The notes beneath the pieces were generated by a model. It did no database searches. It was not told the origin of the DNA and saw only the letters and a program-made list of their open reading frames with translations. A program made the position numbers and the translations under genes. This document shows, in pieces, positions 1 through 13,543 of a stretch of DNA of 64,000 nucleotides. Origin of the DNA: Acephala macrosclerotiorum (taxonomy: Eukaryota; Ascomycota; Leotiomycetes; Helotiales; Mollisiaceae); assembly GCA_014904845.1 (NCBI GenBank), contig MU119450.1, positions 2,594 through 66,593 of the forward strand, written 5' to 3'. Position 1 is the first letter of the stretch. Every line of letters begins with the position of its first letter.

Positions 1-3000
1 TTTTATTTATTAATAAAATTATAATAATTTTTTAATTTTTTTTTAATTAATTAATATAATAATTTAATAATAATATTAAAATATTAAATTTATATTTTAT
101 AATAAATATAAATTTTAATAAAAACTTTAATTTTAAAAATATTATTATATTTAATTTATTTTAAAATTTTAATAATTTTTATATTTTTAAAAAAATACTT
201 TTTAAAATTGTAAATAAAATTAATAATAATTATTTCGTTTTAATAAAATTATAATTTAAATTTTATATAAATTTAAATTTTTTCAATTCGATTTAACGTT
301 TTATTTGAATTTTAAATATATTTAAAAATAAATTAACGAATTTTTAAAAATATTAATTCGTTATTATAATTTATATAAAGTTTTTTAATTTTTACGTTAT
401 TTAAAAATAGTATTATAATTTTAAAAAATACGTTTTTTAAAAAAATTAAAATAATTTTAATAAATTAAATTATAAAATTAATTATTTTTTAAAACAATAT
501 TATTATTTATAAAAATTTTAAAAAAATTATAAAAATTATTATATTTTTATTTCGAATATTTAAAATGAATTAATCGTATTTAAAAAAGAAATTTATTAAA
601 AAAATATAAAAATATTCAATAAACTTTTTAAAAAATATATTTATAAAAAAAAATATATTAACGTTTTTTAAAATAATAAAATTTATTTTTATAATTATAT
701 TAATTAATCGATCAATTTTAATAATTTTTTTTACGATTAAAAATTATTATTTTTTTTTAAATATTTTACGATTAAATCGTTTTTAAAATATTTTTATTAT
801 AATTAAAAAAATTTTTTTTTTATTATATTATATATTAAATTATTTCAATGCGAATAAACGAATTAATATTTTTATAAATTTTAAAAAAAAAATTTAATTA
901 AATATTATTATATTTTTACGATTAAATATTATTTTATTAAATATTTTTTTTTTAGATTTTTATAATTAGTTTTCGATAAATAAAAATATTAATCGTTTAA
1001 AAATAAATTGTAATTTTTTTAATATTGAAACGATTTATAATAATAAGTATTTCGTATATTTTTTAGTATATTTTTAAAATATTTTTCGTACTTTAAATCA
1101 TTCGAATTAATTTTTTCGTTTTTTAAAAGTTTTTTTAATTTTATTAATTAAATCGACAAATTGTACTTTTTTAAATTTAAATTGAAATTATTTAATAATA
1201 AAATTATTTTTTTTATTCGAATTTTTTTTTCGTTTTTATATTTAAAAATTTTTCAATTTTTTTTTTTTTTAATAAAATAAAATAATTAGTATTTTATATC
1301 GTTTTCGAGATATTTTTTTTTTAATATTTACGTTTAAAAATAATATTATTATTATAAAAATTTTTTTTTTTATTTTTTCGTCGAAAATATTTTTATTTAA
1401 AATTTTATTTATTTATTTTTTATTAAAAATCGAAAAAAAAAAAAATTTTTTTTTTATATTATTTTATTTATATTTTTTTTTTAAATTAATAATACTTATT
1501 TTAATCGTATTTATTTTATATAAAATAATATTAAAAATATTTAATAAAAAATTAAAAATAAAAATAAATTTATTAAAATATAAAAATCGTTTACAAATTT
1601 TAATATTATATTATTTTTTAATAATATTAATATTTAGTTTTTTATATTATATTTTTTTTTTCGATATTTTTTTAATTTGAATATATATATAAATATAGCG
1701 ATTTTTAATAATTTAACGTAAATCAATTTTTTAAAAAAAAATAATTATAATTGTACAAATAAAATTAAAATTTTTAAAATCTTAAAATATATTATTTTAC
1801 GAATTATTATTTTTATATTTAATTTGTATTTTTATTATAACGACGAATAATTATTTTAAAAAAAAAAAAAAAAAAATTGTATTTAATTTTATATTTAATT
1901 TTTAATATTTATAATAATATTATTAAAATCTCGAATTATATACGTAAAAATAATATAATATTTCGTTTTAATATTTAATATTTTATATATATTTTTTAAT
2001 TAATAATAAAAAATCGATTTTTACGAAATTAATTTTAAATATTATAAAATTTTTAATAATAAAAACAAATTAATTCGTTTTTTTAAATATTTTATAAAAA
2101 TTTTAAAAAAATTATTTTATAAAATTAATTATTTTTAATATTATTTTTAGTATAATTATTTTAATATTTATTAAAATTAAATAATAAATATTATTTTTTC
2201 GTTATTAATTAATAATTAAATTTTTTTTTTTTTTTTAATTTTTAAAAATAATATTATATTTTTTCTCGTTTTTCGTTTTCAACGTTTTATAAAATTTATT
2301 ATTATAATTCGATTTTTAAATATTTTTATTTTATTTTTTTTATATATTTTAAATTTTATTTTCGATTTATTTATTATTATTGTATTTATAATTATTATAT
2401 TTATTAATAATTATTTTATTAAAATTTTAAACGTTAATATTATTATTATTAAAAATATATAATAATAAATTCGATTTTTTTTTAAATTTTTTATATATTT
2501 TTAAAATATTTATTAAAATCGTAATTAAATTTTTTTTTAATTATTTATTTTATAATTTAATTATATTAATATCGATTATAATTTTAAAAACTATAATACT
2601 ATTAATTATTTTCTCGATAATAATATTTATAAATAAATAGTAATTTACAAAAAAATAATTAATAAAAAAATCTATTTTTTTATTTTTTATTCGCTTGAAA
2701 TACTCGAAATAATATTGTTTACTTTATTAATTATTATATATAGTATTAATTTTTATTACTTTTTTTTAAACGATTAATAATATATTTTACGAAAATTTAA
2801 TTAATATTAAATTATATAAAACTTTATATATTTTTTTTTTATATTATTATATTTTTTTCGTTTATAATTAAAAAAAAAATTTCGTTTATATTTTCGTAAA
2901 AAAATAATTTAATTTTGATTTTAATTTATAAAAATTATAATATTATTTAAATTTTAAAATATTTTTATAATATTAACGTTTAAAGCGATTTTTAAATTAT

Positions 3001-5880
3001 TAAATAATACGAAGAAAAATTTTTTTTTTTTTAATTTTTTAATGAAATTATTTATTTAAATTAAAAATTTTAATATAAATATTTATTAAATTTTTTAAAT
3101 TTAAATAATACATAAAATCGAAAATTGAAATTAAATATAAATTTTTTTAATAATTATAAATATTTTTCGTTAAATTTTTTTATAAATAATTCGAATAAAA
3201 TAAAAAATAATAAATTATTTTTTATATTATAATATTTAAATATTTTTATCGAATTTTCGAATATTTTAAATCGTTAATTTCGTTATATTATTAATTCTTT
3301 TTTTTTTTTTATATTTATATATTATAATTGTAAATAAATATTTTTATCGATTTATAATCGATTTTTTTAAAGATTTGTTTTTTAATATATATTAAAAAAC
3401 TTTTTACAAATTCGCGTTTTTAATATTATTTATTTAATTTATTTCATTTAATTAATTGTTTAAATATTCGATCGAATAAATTTATATACGTTTTTATTAT
3501 TAAAAGTTTTTTTATAAATTGATTAATAATTTTATATAAAAATTTTATATTTATTTAATAATATTTTTAATTGTATTCGTAAAAACTTTTTTTTTAAATA
3601 ATTTTCAATATTATATTTTAATATAAATCGAATTTATTTTTTATAAATCGAATTAATATATTATTTTAAAAAAATTATAATATTATTTTAAAAAAATTAA
3701 AGTATTTTAAGAACTTTAAAAAAAGTATTTATAGTTTTAATATAAATATATATTTTTTAAAGTTTTATATTTTTAAAAAAAATTAATAATATAATTAAAA
3801 TAAAAATATTTTTTATTAAAAAAATTTTTTTAATACGAATAATTTATTGATTTTAATTTTTAAATTAAAAATTAATTTAATAATTTAAAAATACGTATTT
3901 TCGAATTATTATTTTTAAATAAAATTCGTTTTAAAAATAGATTTTTATTTATATCGTTTTCTCGTAAAAAAAAATTTATTTTAATTTTTATTCGAAATTT
4001 CGTTTATTTATTCGTTTTAATAAAATGTATTTTTTAAATAAACATTTTTTTAATCGATTTTTCTCGATTAAAAGTTTTTATTTTAATTATTTTCGTATTA
4101 TTTTTTGAAATTCGAAATTTATTTTAATTTTATTATTTTAATTTAAAAACAATTATAAACGATTTACGAATTACGATTTTTAAAAAAATCAAAATTAAAA
4201 TATAAAATAATAAAACAATTTCGCTTTTTAACGTTATAATTTCTTTTTTTTTCGTATTAAAATTTTTTTTTTTATATTTTAATTTTTATTAAAAATAAAA
4301 TTAATTATTATAAATAATTATTACGATTTTTTTTTTTTTTTATATTCGTTTTAATATTAATTATTTTAAATAATTTAATATGTAATTTTTATAAATTAAT
4401 ATTTTTTTATAATTTTATAATTTCGTAATTAAATTATTTAATTTCGAATAATATAATTAAAATAAAAAACTTTTATTAATTGATTTTTAATTTTCAATTT
4501 TTAATAATTTAATTTTTTTTTTTAATAATAATAAAAAACAAAATATACAAATCGTATATAAATAATTTTTGGTAAAATTTATTAAAATAATTTATTTTTT
4601 AGCGTCGTTTTATTAATATAAAAAAAATAACAAAATATAAAATAAAAAAATTTAATTATAAATTAATTCGTTTTAATTAATAAATTAAATTTATTCGAAG
4701 TAATTTGTAATTCGTAAATTAATCAATTAATTAATTAAAATAAAAATAGAAAAAATTATTAATTAATTTATAATAAATAAAAATTTATTATATACTAAAA
4801 AATACGTAATTAATACTATTTTCGAAACTAGTTATTTATAAGTATTTTTTAAGAAAAAAATATATAATTTTATTATATTATTTATTTTTTTTAAAAAATT
4901 TATATATACATTTAAATTTATATTATTAAAAAATCCATTTTTAATTATAAATTGAAAATGTAAATTCTTTTGAAAAAAATTTAAATTTGAATTCGATATT
5001 ATAATAAATATAAATATATTATAATTTTTATACTAAAAAATACTTTTTATTTTATTATTTATAGTATTATTTAAAAGAGATTAATAATTAGTAATACTAT
5101 TTTTGAAATCGAAATTTGAAAAAAACTTATTAAAAAAATTAATATTAAAAACAATAAAATATTTATTTATTATATTAATAAGAATTTAAAAAATATTTTT
5201 TACGTTTTTAAAACTTTTTTTAAATCGATCTATAAATTAAATCGAAATACGATGTAAAAATTAAACGTAAATTTCGTAAAAAATTATATTATAAATTTAA
5301 ATACAAAATCAAACGTTTAATATAATATAAATAATAAAAAAAATTAAAAAAAACTATAAAAAAATTTATTAAAATAATAAAATTATATTTTATATAAAAA
5401 TAAATAAAAATATTATTTATATAATTCGCGAACTTGAAAAAAAGTATTTAAAAAAGAATTTAAATTTTAATTTTAAAAATAAACGTATATTTATAAAAAT
5501 TTTATTTTATTTTTACGAAATTAAAATAAGTTTTTTAAAAATTATTAAAAAGTATTTTATTTTTTTTTATAAGAAGATAGTTTAAAAGTAAAATTTTAAA
5601 ATAGTAATATAAAAAAATAATAAAAAAATATATAAATTAACAAAAAATTATTCGATTATAATAATTTATATAATTGCTCGTTTTTTTTAATTAAAAATTT
5701 GTAAAACTAAATTAAGAATATAATTGAGAAAAAGAGACATTAGATTAAGAGTATTATAAATATGAAACAAGTTTTAAAAAAAGTTTAATTTTAAATTAAA
5801 TTTAAAATTTTTGAAATATTAAATACTAATATAAAAAAGCGGATTAATGCATGTATTAAAGCTAAAAAAGACTTAACTAA
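1..5880. repeat. Extreme AT-rich block, RIP-like, no intact gene
   Basis: Almost pure A/T with no convincing reading frame on either strand. The few remaining C and G are overwhelmingly in CpG dinucleotides (for example the repeated TTCG, ACGT and TCGA words at 200-420 and 1080-1260), while CpA, CpT and CpC are almost absent. This is what strand-symmetric C-to-T mutation that spares CpG would leave. Individual elements can no longer be delimited by eye. The block ends fairly abruptly near 5880-5900, where normal composition resumes. It is probably old mutated transposon sequence or heterochromatin; a centromeric or subtelomeric position is possible but not shown. Confidence 0.85.
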
Positions 5881-6226
5881 ATATTAGTATATTTTTAATT
5901 TGAGCTTGAAATAGAGTAATTCGGATTAATAGTTATTGAGTTATAAGTGCTTAAAGTGATGAGATACCCCTGCACGTGATTAGCGAACAGTCCCGGGAAC
6001 CGATTGTACACCGCACTACTGTAAAATTCAGAAAAAGACCAAAGAGCAAAGACTATGCAAAACTTCCCAGCAGGGGAATGGCCTATCCGCACCTATCTGA
6101 TCCCAAATATCCCATGGGTATGCGTCAGGATAGACGTTAGGGGCGTCCCTGTGTGAGATGGCCAAAATGTGGAATCTCATGTGGGAGAGTGGAGGAAAAA
6201 GAGCTCAGAGGCTGCATATCAAGCTT
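5881..6226. other. Transition zone without a gene
   Basis: Composition returns to normal here. I see no supported gene. It lies directly downstream (minus-strand sense) of the broken 2EXR-family copy and probably holds its former 3' untranslated region. Confidence 0.5.
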
Positions 6227-8092
6227 CTACCACGGAGAGCCTTCAGGACGAGTTCTGAGCTCTAAGATTGTCCAATCTATCCCATCCTCGCAGCCAGCAG
6301 GCTCGAGTTCGAATCCGTCATCAAGCCCACGATCTTCCTCCACATCTGCCTCGAAAAGGACTTGTCTTGCTGCTCTAATTTCTTTGTATTGATTTTCCAT
6401 ATCCTCGAAGACGGGCTTGAATAGCTTGGCGAAATGGTTCCTATTCTCAGCTTCAAGTGCATCATGCATTTGAGAAATGCCAACTTCCCGCTCCATTGAG
6501 TTGTAGATGGCTTTGAGTTTGCGCGAGTATCTGGTGAATAGGACCTGCGTATCGAAGGGAAGTACGCGCTCGTATTTCGCTGCGTAGTGTTTTAAGAGAG
6601 TAAGGCCGGTGCTCATTCTTAGCGTAAATTCGCATCTGTGATGACAGCCACTGCCATCACCGCGGCACTCCCTACTAAATAGGCCACACTCATTTTTTTT
6701 CATCCCTAGTGAAGAGTATGACATCTTTGCACGCCTGGACAATCTTCTGATATGGGATCTCAAGATAGTTCGGGATATTCCTACGGTGTTCCTTGAATAA
6801 GACGGTCGTATTCTTGAGGATACAATCCTTGGCGTTCTGAAGACCGAGCTCGACTGGATGACCTTTAAAGGGGTACGGAGTATCCTTCTCCAACTCGTTG
6901 TACTCATCCATCTCTAGGCCGAACTCTTCTATGATTCTATCTTGATGAGGACCCAGCTGCATCTTCATCTTGAATAGACCGTAACGTTCGAAGGATTGCG
7001 AGTATCGAAGTAAAAATCTATACATAGACTTGACTGACTCCACGGGCGATTCTCCAGTGACAAGCTTTCGCAATTCGTCTTGGACCGAGGCAGTTGGTAG
7101 GAATTGTTCGTCGGGAATGATGCTGTCAGGACTTTCGCGACCTATGACCCAATATACATCCTCTTCCCCGGCTACCTTCAAGCTGAAGCGGCCCACCTTT
7201 CTTAGAAGCCAAAGGGGTCTGAACAGGTTTCTAGACTCTCTGCGCGTCCTTCGTTGATCCACTGAAACCATCCGGCATCCGGAATGACCAGTACCTCGAC
7301 AGACAGGGGTGCAGCCTGGCAAATCGCAATGCATAGCCACTCTAAGCTCCAATTTGGACTAGTGACGACCTTCCAGTGCCGGACCTTCTTGATAGATTCT
7401 AGCTTGTCGAGTGTCATGAAGCTATTTCTGACGTGTCCGACGTTCCAAAATCTCGTTAGAGGAGTCTTGCTAAGATGGCCTTGTTGATAGAAATTGCATA
7501 TGTGTTCGTTGCATGAACACCAGCATTGCCGACAGTGATAATCTTCTTCGTAGCGACATTGACAATGAGTGTTCTGTTCGAGAGAGCCATCCTGGCACTC
7601 AATGTAGAAGGTATTGGATCCGTAGAGCACAGGCTGAGCTTCGGCATGTATTTGCTTGCATACTCTCAGGATACTCGGGCTAAGCTCGTACTTGATGTCT
7701 GAACCCCAGCTGTTCGCAATCGACTCCGGCTTGCTAAGAATCGAGCTTGTCAAAAGGAGTTCGTAGATGTCGAGTCGGATTTCCAATGGCAGCTTATCAA
7801 GGAAGGCGCTGGTCGTATTGTTAAGTGTGTTCGAGTTGTTCGGAAGGATATTTTCGGTCTTGAGTCGATTTGGAGGACCACTTGACTGTGCTTGGTCATC
7901 GCCAGCTCGACTTTCAATTGAGCAAACCGGATTCGTAGTTCTTGCTCATTTGAAGTATCGTCCGGTGCGCGCAACTCCTCTGCCAAAAAAAAAAAAAAAA
8001 AAAGTTAGTTACATCATCTCTTCAACGTGCGCAATTAATTTACCTGGTTGTCCCAGTACAGCCTCAAGTGCTTCCTTCATCTCCATGACCAT
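6227..8092 (-). pseudogene. Broken 2EXR (F-box-like) family gene, copy A
   Basis: Exon 1 (8044-8092, ATG at 8092) and a 64-bp intron (7980-8043, with a T19 tract before CAG) lead into a segment starting EELRAPDD. This is the same organisation as the copy at 19114-20973. The 2EXR hallmark LDKLPLEIRLDIYELLL, a LYGSNTF motif and the VRHWKVV block follow, then the helical C-terminal part with FKEHRRNIPNYLE, ending at 6227. The frame changes at least three times: near 7885 (one A apparently lost in an A run), near 7210-7230, and near 6700 in an A8 run. 2EXR-domain proteins are abundant in fungi and mostly of unknown function. As assembled it cannot encode one protein, though homopolymer assembly errors could explain two of the shifts. 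Confidence 0.75.
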
Positions 8093-9537
8093 ATGAGGGT
8101 TGATGTTGCGCCAATCAGTCTGGTCGGTGGGAAGCGTATTGGGGAAAATGATGGAAAGTGTTGTGGGTCAGGATAGATTTTATAGCTTGCGAATATACGC
8201 TAGCCTTGGGTGGACATTTGACTCCTTCCGCAAAACGGGCTACGAGCATGGTTGCGATGAAAGTCTCATATTTATACCTAAGGCTCACTTTGGGACGGCT
8301 TCCTTCAAACACAAAATGGTAGACATTTGCCTCGAATTTCTTAACATTAGTCTGTCTGGGACTGGTTACTCTTTAGTACGCTACGATGCTACCCAATAGT
8401 AACACACAAAACTGTGATAAACTTTAGTAAGTCACTTTTGAAAACAGAGCTGAAGTTTTGCAATCTCTATGGCCCTTTCAATTAACAATTTCTTACTATG
8501 CAATTACAGTCGAAAGGTAGAAGCGAGCTTTCAAATCTCGAAAGCAATTTGAGCTTTTATATTTAAAAAAGAGTATAGTTAAAGCTATTAAAATTCAAGG
8601 GAGATAATAAAACTTTTATAAAATAACTTTTTAAAGAATAATAGTTTGTATAGCGTAGAAATATTCTTTTCATCGCTATAAGTTATATATTTTAATTATT
8701 AAAATAATTTCAAACGACAATTTTTCAAATTTACATCGAATTCGATTAATTAATATCGCCGCTCAATTTAAGTATTACTTATTCTCGCCTTAAGTAACTT
8801 AATCGCGTTTTTGTTTTCTTGTTAATAATTAATTATAATTTGATTATATTATATAAAAGTTATTAATTTTATATAATTATATTTAAAAAATTAAATCGAT
8901 TCTTAGAAAACTTAAATAAAAACTTTTTTTTAAAATATATAATTTAATTTCGAGATTAATTTTTTTTATAATTTAATTCGTTTCAATATAATTAATTTAA
9001 TAAATATATATATTTTATAATTTTTTTTAAAAAAAATTTATATAATTAAAATTTATTATTATAAAAAGTATTTTATTAAAATTTTTATAAAATTAATTTA
9101 TATTTTTATTAAATATTTTTATAATTTAAATTTTTTTTTATTAATAATAAATTATTTAAATAATTCGTTAATTAAATATTTTTTATTATTATTAAAATAT
9201 TAACGACTTTAAAAAAAAAATATAAACACGTTTTTTTGATTAGTTTGATTAAATTAATTACTTTTAATAAAAAGAAAAAATTACTAATGTTGGGGCAATA
9301 GTCACGTGCAACACTAGACTGCATTAGGACTAGCCCGCTTGCGCTAAAGTTGAGATTATATTTCTTAACTTTTGCGTACTTTTTAAACTATAAATAACGA
9401 AATAATAATAACTTACAAAGTATAAAACTGAGATTTCTGTGCTTTGTATTTAGCCTATTAATAAGTGTCCCTGTAAAACCCATACTTATTATATTATATT
9501 TTACTAGTTTCCTAAAATACAATATAATAGCTTTGGC
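8093..9537. other. Intergenic stretch, AT-rich from about 8570 to 9280
   Basis: 8093-8560 has ordinary composition and is the upstream region of the broken copy A. About 8570-9280 is AT-rich with C mostly in CpG, like the first block of the window. 9290-9537 returns to mixed composition and should contain the 3' end of the HET gene transcript. No gene is supported. Confidence 0.6.
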
Positions 9538-11490
9538 TCAAATCAAAGTCAAGTACTGAAGCTCCTTATCTGGGTTCGCCAAAGCTTCTCCATTCATAAG
9601 ACCGTGAACATATGCATCCCCCAGGAGAGTAAACTTACCATCGGGAGCGCTCCGTACAATAAAAGGGAGGCGCCCGCCCAACAGAACACAGACATGATCA
9701 CCCACAGCTGCATGCGGCGGAACAGTTGCCATGTAGCCTTCTACTGTCAGAGCCAGTTGCCGGCGCCAAGAAACATGACGCATAGCTATTTCAAAGCGGC
9801 GCACATCTGCTTGATTTGAGTCGTTTATTGGGTCATTGTTTTCCGATCGTCCTCGGCGTCGGACTGTTGCGTGCTCCCATTCCAAATACGCCCCAAAAGC
9901 CTCTCCAAGGTTTGCCCGGGCCACGTTTCGCTCATTTTCGGAATTGGCAACCAGAGCCCTCCAGAATGCATCCCTGAAGCCACCATCTCCTGGATATGGG
10001 TTCGGTTTGCTTTGATGACTGCTGAATTCGTTGAAAGTTTCGTAACACTCTCTTAGCGTGGGAATCCAAGTCTGGATGTCTGCATCTTCAATGTGTAGGG
10101 TATTTATAATGCCCGTCGTATCAGCAGTTTCAAGTGCGGTAACTCTAGAGACTACCTCAAGCTTGGCGCAAAGAATGCCTCGGACGTTGAGTTCGGTTCG
10201 GTCTTCAGTGAATTGGATATCTGATTCTTTACCGCCGCTGGCGAGGCAGACGTCATCCAAATATTTGGTGTACCAGAGAAAATTGTTGTACCCGCCCCGC
10301 CAGGAATCAAACGAAGACCAGTCCGGAACCCAACTGGGAAGATCAAGAGATTTATCGGCGCGCACGCTCGACAGAACATCTAAGGTCCGGTCTGCGTTTA
10401 TTATGCAAATCGCTGCTTCTGTGTAGACGTCTCTAATAGGCCGAGAGTAATTCGGCACGATTCCCAGTCGATCACGGTCATCGGCCATCCCAAGGAAGGC
10501 GTAAATCTTATCTCGCGGATCAGAACTGCGAAACGAATGAAATCTACGCAGCAGCTGGCTCAGGCGCATTCTCTTAAATGTGCTGGGTGGAATTCCAAAG
10601 CGTCCCCATTTTCCAGCACGCATATTTGCTTGCATAGTGACGTAATCCGGTCCCATATTGAACACCATTTCTGGCGGGTCGTCAAATGATTGAATACAGG
10701 CACGTGGAAGAAGACCTGCGCTAACGTTTCGAACGACGTCGCCAAGAAGATCCCAGTTGTACACTGTCCAATTTCCACACATCAAGATATTCTTTTTGTT
10801 CATGACAGATTCTTGAACAATCCAGGACCTCGAGGACCATGTTCGGCGTAGGAGTCGTCGAAGACAGGCGTATGACGGATCACCTGCTGGAGGGAGGCCA
10901 AATTCCTCGAGACGTTCGTTCTGAGCCATGAACGAGAAAAGTTTGTTGGCTTCTACGATTCGTTCGCCGGACATGATCTCGTTGCAGAAGTTTTGGCACT
11001 TGAAGGCCAGTTCCAACGCTGGATGGGTATCCTCATTTGTTGGGCCGGTGTATGTGATGACTTGGTAGGCTGCTGCGTATATCTCTGCCATGATCGCAAC
11101 TTGAGCGCTCTTTTCGGATTCATCTGTCTGGTTGATACAGATTGCATCTGCCCAGAGATATTCTGGTGCTTCGTCGTCCATCCTCATGTAAGTATGGACA
11201 TCTGTTAAAGCGCTGTAGAGCGATTCCGTAATGCGCAGATGCTGATCGTCAACACTTACACTGTGGGCCAGCTCTGAACTACCCCAGACATAAGAGAGGG
11301 CAGAGAACCGGGGAGGCTTATCCAAGTCCGTTTGCACTAGGCGAAATGCTTCCGCCGTCCTTCCACTGGCCGAAGATATGGGACTTGAGACGAACTCAAG
11401 AAGTCGGATGTGTCTTTTGTCTGCGAGACTTTTATAGGAAAAGGCAGGCAGCTCGGAAGCAAGTTCCTCGCGAGAAGTCTGAGAACCCAT
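9538..11490 (-). CDS. HET-domain protein (heterokaryon incompatibility family)
   Basis: One uninterrupted 650-codon frame starting MGSQTSREEL. The HET domain lies near the N terminus: the first conserved block FSALSYVWGS is at about residues 62-71, and the second, LWADAICINQTDESEKS, at about 112-128, followed by an AEIYAAAYQV segment. Further on come DPRDKIYAFLG and PSWVPDWSS, both usual downstream of HET domains. HET proteins act in fungal non-self recognition and trigger incompatibility cell death; the partner or trigger here is unknown. No C-terminal repeats or transmembrane segments are visible. The gene is intact although it lies between two AT-rich mutated blocks, so it has escaped the mutation seen around it. 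The ATG is taken as the start because the HET motif spacing after it is normal. Confidence 0.93.
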   Translation of the reverse strand: MGSQTSREELASELPAFSYKSLADKRHIRLLEFVSSPISSASGRTAEAFRLVQTDLDKPPRFSALSYVWGSSELAHSVSVDDQHLRITESLYSALTDVHTYMRMDDEAPEYLWADAICINQTDESEKSAQVAIMAEIYAAAYQVITYTGPTNEDTHPALELAFKCQNFCNEIMSGERIVEANKLFSFMAQNERLEEFGLPPAGDPSYACLRRLLRRTWSSRSWIVQESVMNKKNILMCGNWTVYNWDLLGDVVRNVSAGLLPRACIQSFDDPPEMVFNMGPDYVTMQANMRAGKWGRFGIPPSTFKRMRLSQLLRRFHSFRSSDPRDKIYAFLGMADDRDRLGIVPNYSRPIRDVYTEAAICIINADRTLDVLSSVRADKSLDLPSWVPDWSSFDSWRGGYNNFLWYTKYLDDVCLASGGKESDIQFTEDRTELNVRGILCAKLEVVSRVTALETADTTGIINTLHIEDADIQTWIPTLRECYETFNEFSSHQSKPNPYPGDGGFRDAFWRALVANSENERNVARANLGEAFGAYLEWEHATVRRRGRSENNDPINDSNQADVRRFEIAMRHVSWRRQLALTVEGYMATVPPHAAVGDHVCVLLGGRLPFIVRSAPDGKFTLLGDAYVHGLMNGEALANPDKELQYLTLI

Positions 11491-13535
11491 GCTAGTGGTA
11501 CCAAATACTGATTGAAATAAAGTTTGACCAAAATCGGGCTTTTCTACTCAGACTGGCAGTGAGAGCATGTATTTCATAGTATTCCGGTGGTCGACCTCTC
11601 GCCCTTGTATTTGAATCGTCTCCTACCTTCCCTGCCATCTTTTCTCTCAGTTTTCATCCTATCATCGCTTCTATATCTCCTACCGAAAGGAGCGTGTTGC
11701 ATTAGCGACTGCGCCCGAGAGCTGCGAGTTAGACGCATGTGGGAAGAAATGGGATTCCATGGAAGCCAATGGATCTCCGCTCGCCTCACTTTTGTAGAAT
11801 TTTCGCATCTGCGATCGGATACTCTTGATTGGATAAATGCCTACACATCTTGGCTAAGGGATGCTTTACTACAGCCAAGGGCCCCTGTCTTGTCCAACTA
11901 GCCACGCGGCCCTCCCGACACCAGATCAGGGAACGACAAGGAGCTATGCGTATGTGATTATTGGCAACATTGCACGTGAATTCGCCGAATTTAAACAATG
12001 TCAGCCACATCTCTTGTCGGTGAGCAGTGTAGAAACGCTCCTCGACGGGCAAATTCAAGGCTTTCTCGAGGAGAGTGAAACAGCTATTTCATTTCCGCAT
12101 CTCATATCTCGTTGAAATTATGTCCCCCCCCCCGGTGAATCAAAAACGTGAAGTCAAATGATGTTAACAGCGGTACACGCCCCCAATAGTTGGCGGTGAC
12201 AGTGTAAAGGTAAAGGTGCAACCTATATAAGGAAAGAAGTTAATCGGTCATTTGATTCGCTAAGGAGCTAAGTGCTACGATAGCTGAGAACGCGACTCTT
12301 ATGCCTTTGCTTAGAATCATGTGTAGTGTGCCACGTAATTTTATATCACACTCCAAGTTCTATTGTGCGGAATATTTATGCCTCAAGACCAAGCACTCTC
12401 AATTGTAGTACTGCAATTTAAAGTACTTCGGCCTGAAGTACGAATAAGGCACGTACGCCACTATGTAATACGGTAAAATACAATATTTGAAAAGCAATTA
12501 TTCTAAGCTGTAGTTTTATAAACTAACGTGTTCGCAACTGCAGTGCTAGTACCGTTATTGCTTCAGGGTTCAAAACCCAGCCCCTTTTCTATAAATAGTG
12601 CCCCCTAGAGGGGTTCAATTTAACTCCCACCGCTTTAAGGTGAACAGTTTAGGCTTTATGTATTTTCGGGAGATCTTATTTTCGCTCCCTGGAGCTGATT
12701 TGTTTCCCTTAAACGTAAATCGCATAAAGGTTGATAACTTTCGTATAGTAGAGTCAAATAGTAAGTAAGTTTCGTCGCAGATTACCAGGCGTAGTTCGGA
12801 TGATGTGGGCCTTTTCACTCGGCGAGAGTGAGAAGGTCGATTATTGTTGTGTCATTAACTCCTGCTGCACTTATTGCTTATATGTTTGCGGCCACACTCG
12901 CGAATGTGATGGATGCTGAGAACTTGAATCCACTTCGAATACTCGAGGGGTATTTTATCGAGATTTGCTAGCATTCCTTTGGATCTTATTTACTAAGCTC
13001 ATCGTTTCTTCCTGTCTCACTCTCCTATCCATAGTCTCGCCCCCGCCCTACCTCACTACCCCGATTCTTTCCATACTATGCGAACGTCAAGCTACGGCTA
13101 GCTTTCTGCCTAACCCGAGGCTGTTGCTGTGTTTCTAGCAAGTAAGCTACCGTGTTAAACATGAAAGTGTTTATAGGGAGTAATAGGTAGTAATTATATG
13201 AATGTATATTTATTATAGTTGCTGTTATTATTTTTAGTTACTAGGATATAGACATATAATAATGTATAGGATCTAAGATCTCATTCATAATGCGATAGTG
13301 ATATGCGATTAGAGTAGAGGGGCCCAAATCGGCTCTGGCAGGGCCCTAATAAGTATGACAGGGGAGCGAGAATAGACACCGTCACGACATCTTGGTAGGC
13401 TAAAGAGGTGGCTGTGCTGTAGGCAACGGGGTCGGCAAAATTCTATATATAGACAATATGTAACCGATTTTCGAGGGAGCCAGAAAGGATCCCCCTAAGT
13501 ATAATCTAGCTGAGTCATTAGCGTGCTCAAACTCA
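11491..13535. other. Intergenic region, no gene seen
   Basis: The first part should hold the HET gene promoter. Short open frames at about 11590-12115 show no domain and no consistent splicing. There is a C10 run at 12124-12133. Composition is mixed and slightly AT-rich from 12300 onward. Nothing further can be supported. Confidence 0.5.
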
Positions 13536-13543
13536 GGGCTCAA

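Noticed and set aside
1..5880. Possible mitochondrial or organellar origin of the AT-rich block
   Set aside because: No mitochondrial genes, rRNA or tRNA are visible, and the residual CpG pattern and similar blocks within nuclear sequence fit mutated nuclear repeats.
12540..12600. B-box-like GGTTCAAAACC on the plus strand
   Set aside because: No A box at the right distance and no cloverleaf can be drawn.
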